Positions 5,286-5,318 of a stretch of DNA of 5,318 nt are shown here, one piece after another. Every line of letters starts with the position of its first letter. Within the stretch, counting starts at the first letter, position 1. Where the stretch lies: contig NZLV01000130.1 in the NCBI GenBank assembly GCA_002694345.1, positions 1 to 5,318 on the forward strand, written 5' to 3'. The notes under the pieces were generated by a model. It ran no database searches and was not told the DNA's origin. It saw nothing but the letters and a program-made list of their open reading frames with translations. Origin of the DNA: Maricaulis sp. (GTDB lineage: Bacteria; Pseudomonadota; Alphaproteobacteria; Caulobacterales; Maricaulaceae). Both the position numbers and the translations under genes were made by a program.

Positions 5286-5318
5286 CCACGCTCTACGGCT
5301 ATTGGCGCTCCAGCGCCA
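5282..5318 (+). CDS. maiA: Maleylacetoacetate/maleylpyruvate isomerase, zeta-class glutathione transferase (N-terminus only)
   Basis: Only 12 residues are visible, MTTLYGYWRSSA. They match the start of zeta-class glutathione S-transferases: a first beta strand LYGYWRSS followed by the serine-rich SSA/SSC active-site motif that binds glutathione. These enzymes perform glutathione-dependent cis-trans isomerisation of maleylacetoacetate or maleylpyruvate, the step just before the FAH-family hydrolase. The ATG overlaps the hydrolase stop codon as ATGA, so the two are co-transcribed and probably co-translated. The short visible length limits certainty, but the motif plus the neighbour make the call reasonable. 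Whether the pathway is homogentisate or gentisate is not decidable here. Confidence 0.72.
   Translation, partial: MTTLYGYWRSSA

Overview
The window looks like chromosomal DNA of a high-GC Gram-negative alphaproteobacterium. The reasons are a TonB-dependent outer-membrane receptor, strong G/C preference at third codon positions, weak or absent Shine-Dalgarno sequences before several genes, and one candidate promoter resembling the Caulobacter housekeeping consensus. Protein style suggests a marine Caulobacterales/Maricaulales relative, but this is inference and no search was run. I see no rRNA, tRNA, CRISPR array or insertion sequence.

Left part (1-3288, minus strand). Three genes run right to left: a small secreted protein with a C-terminal cysteine pair (2779-3288, YfiR/DUF4154-like by layout), a TonB-dependent receptor (738-2750), and the N-terminal half of a membrane sensor (1-617, cut by the window edge). 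The first two are 28 nt apart and almost certainly co-transcribed. A G+C-rich hairpin (696-724) sits between receptor and sensor. The arrangement of YfiR-like protein, receptor and inner-membrane sensor recalls the YfiBNR tripartite signalling system, with a TonB-dependent receptor in the outer-membrane position. This is the most interesting hypothesis in the window.

Centre (3289-3525). This is a 237-bp divergent intergenic region, AT-rich compared with its surroundings, and it holds several short perfect inverted repeats. To its right, on the plus strand, is a four-helix membrane protein of the PqiA family (3526-4065). It has no sibling PqiA domain and no visible MCE partner.

Right part (4076-5318). 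A MarR-family regulator (minus strand) ends 10 bp from the PqiA-like gene, in convergent orientation. It is transcribed divergently from a fumarylacetoacetate-hydrolase-family gene (4635-5285). That gene overlaps by ATGA the start of a gene whose first 12 residues match zeta-class glutathione transferases (maleylacetoacetate/maleylpyruvate isomerase). The pair fits the last two steps of ring-cleavage catabolism of homogentisate or gentisate: isomerisation, then hydrolysis to fumarate plus acetoacetate or pyruvate. The MarR protein is the likely local regulator. The hydrolase appears to lack about ten residues between its metal-binding glutamates and aspartate.
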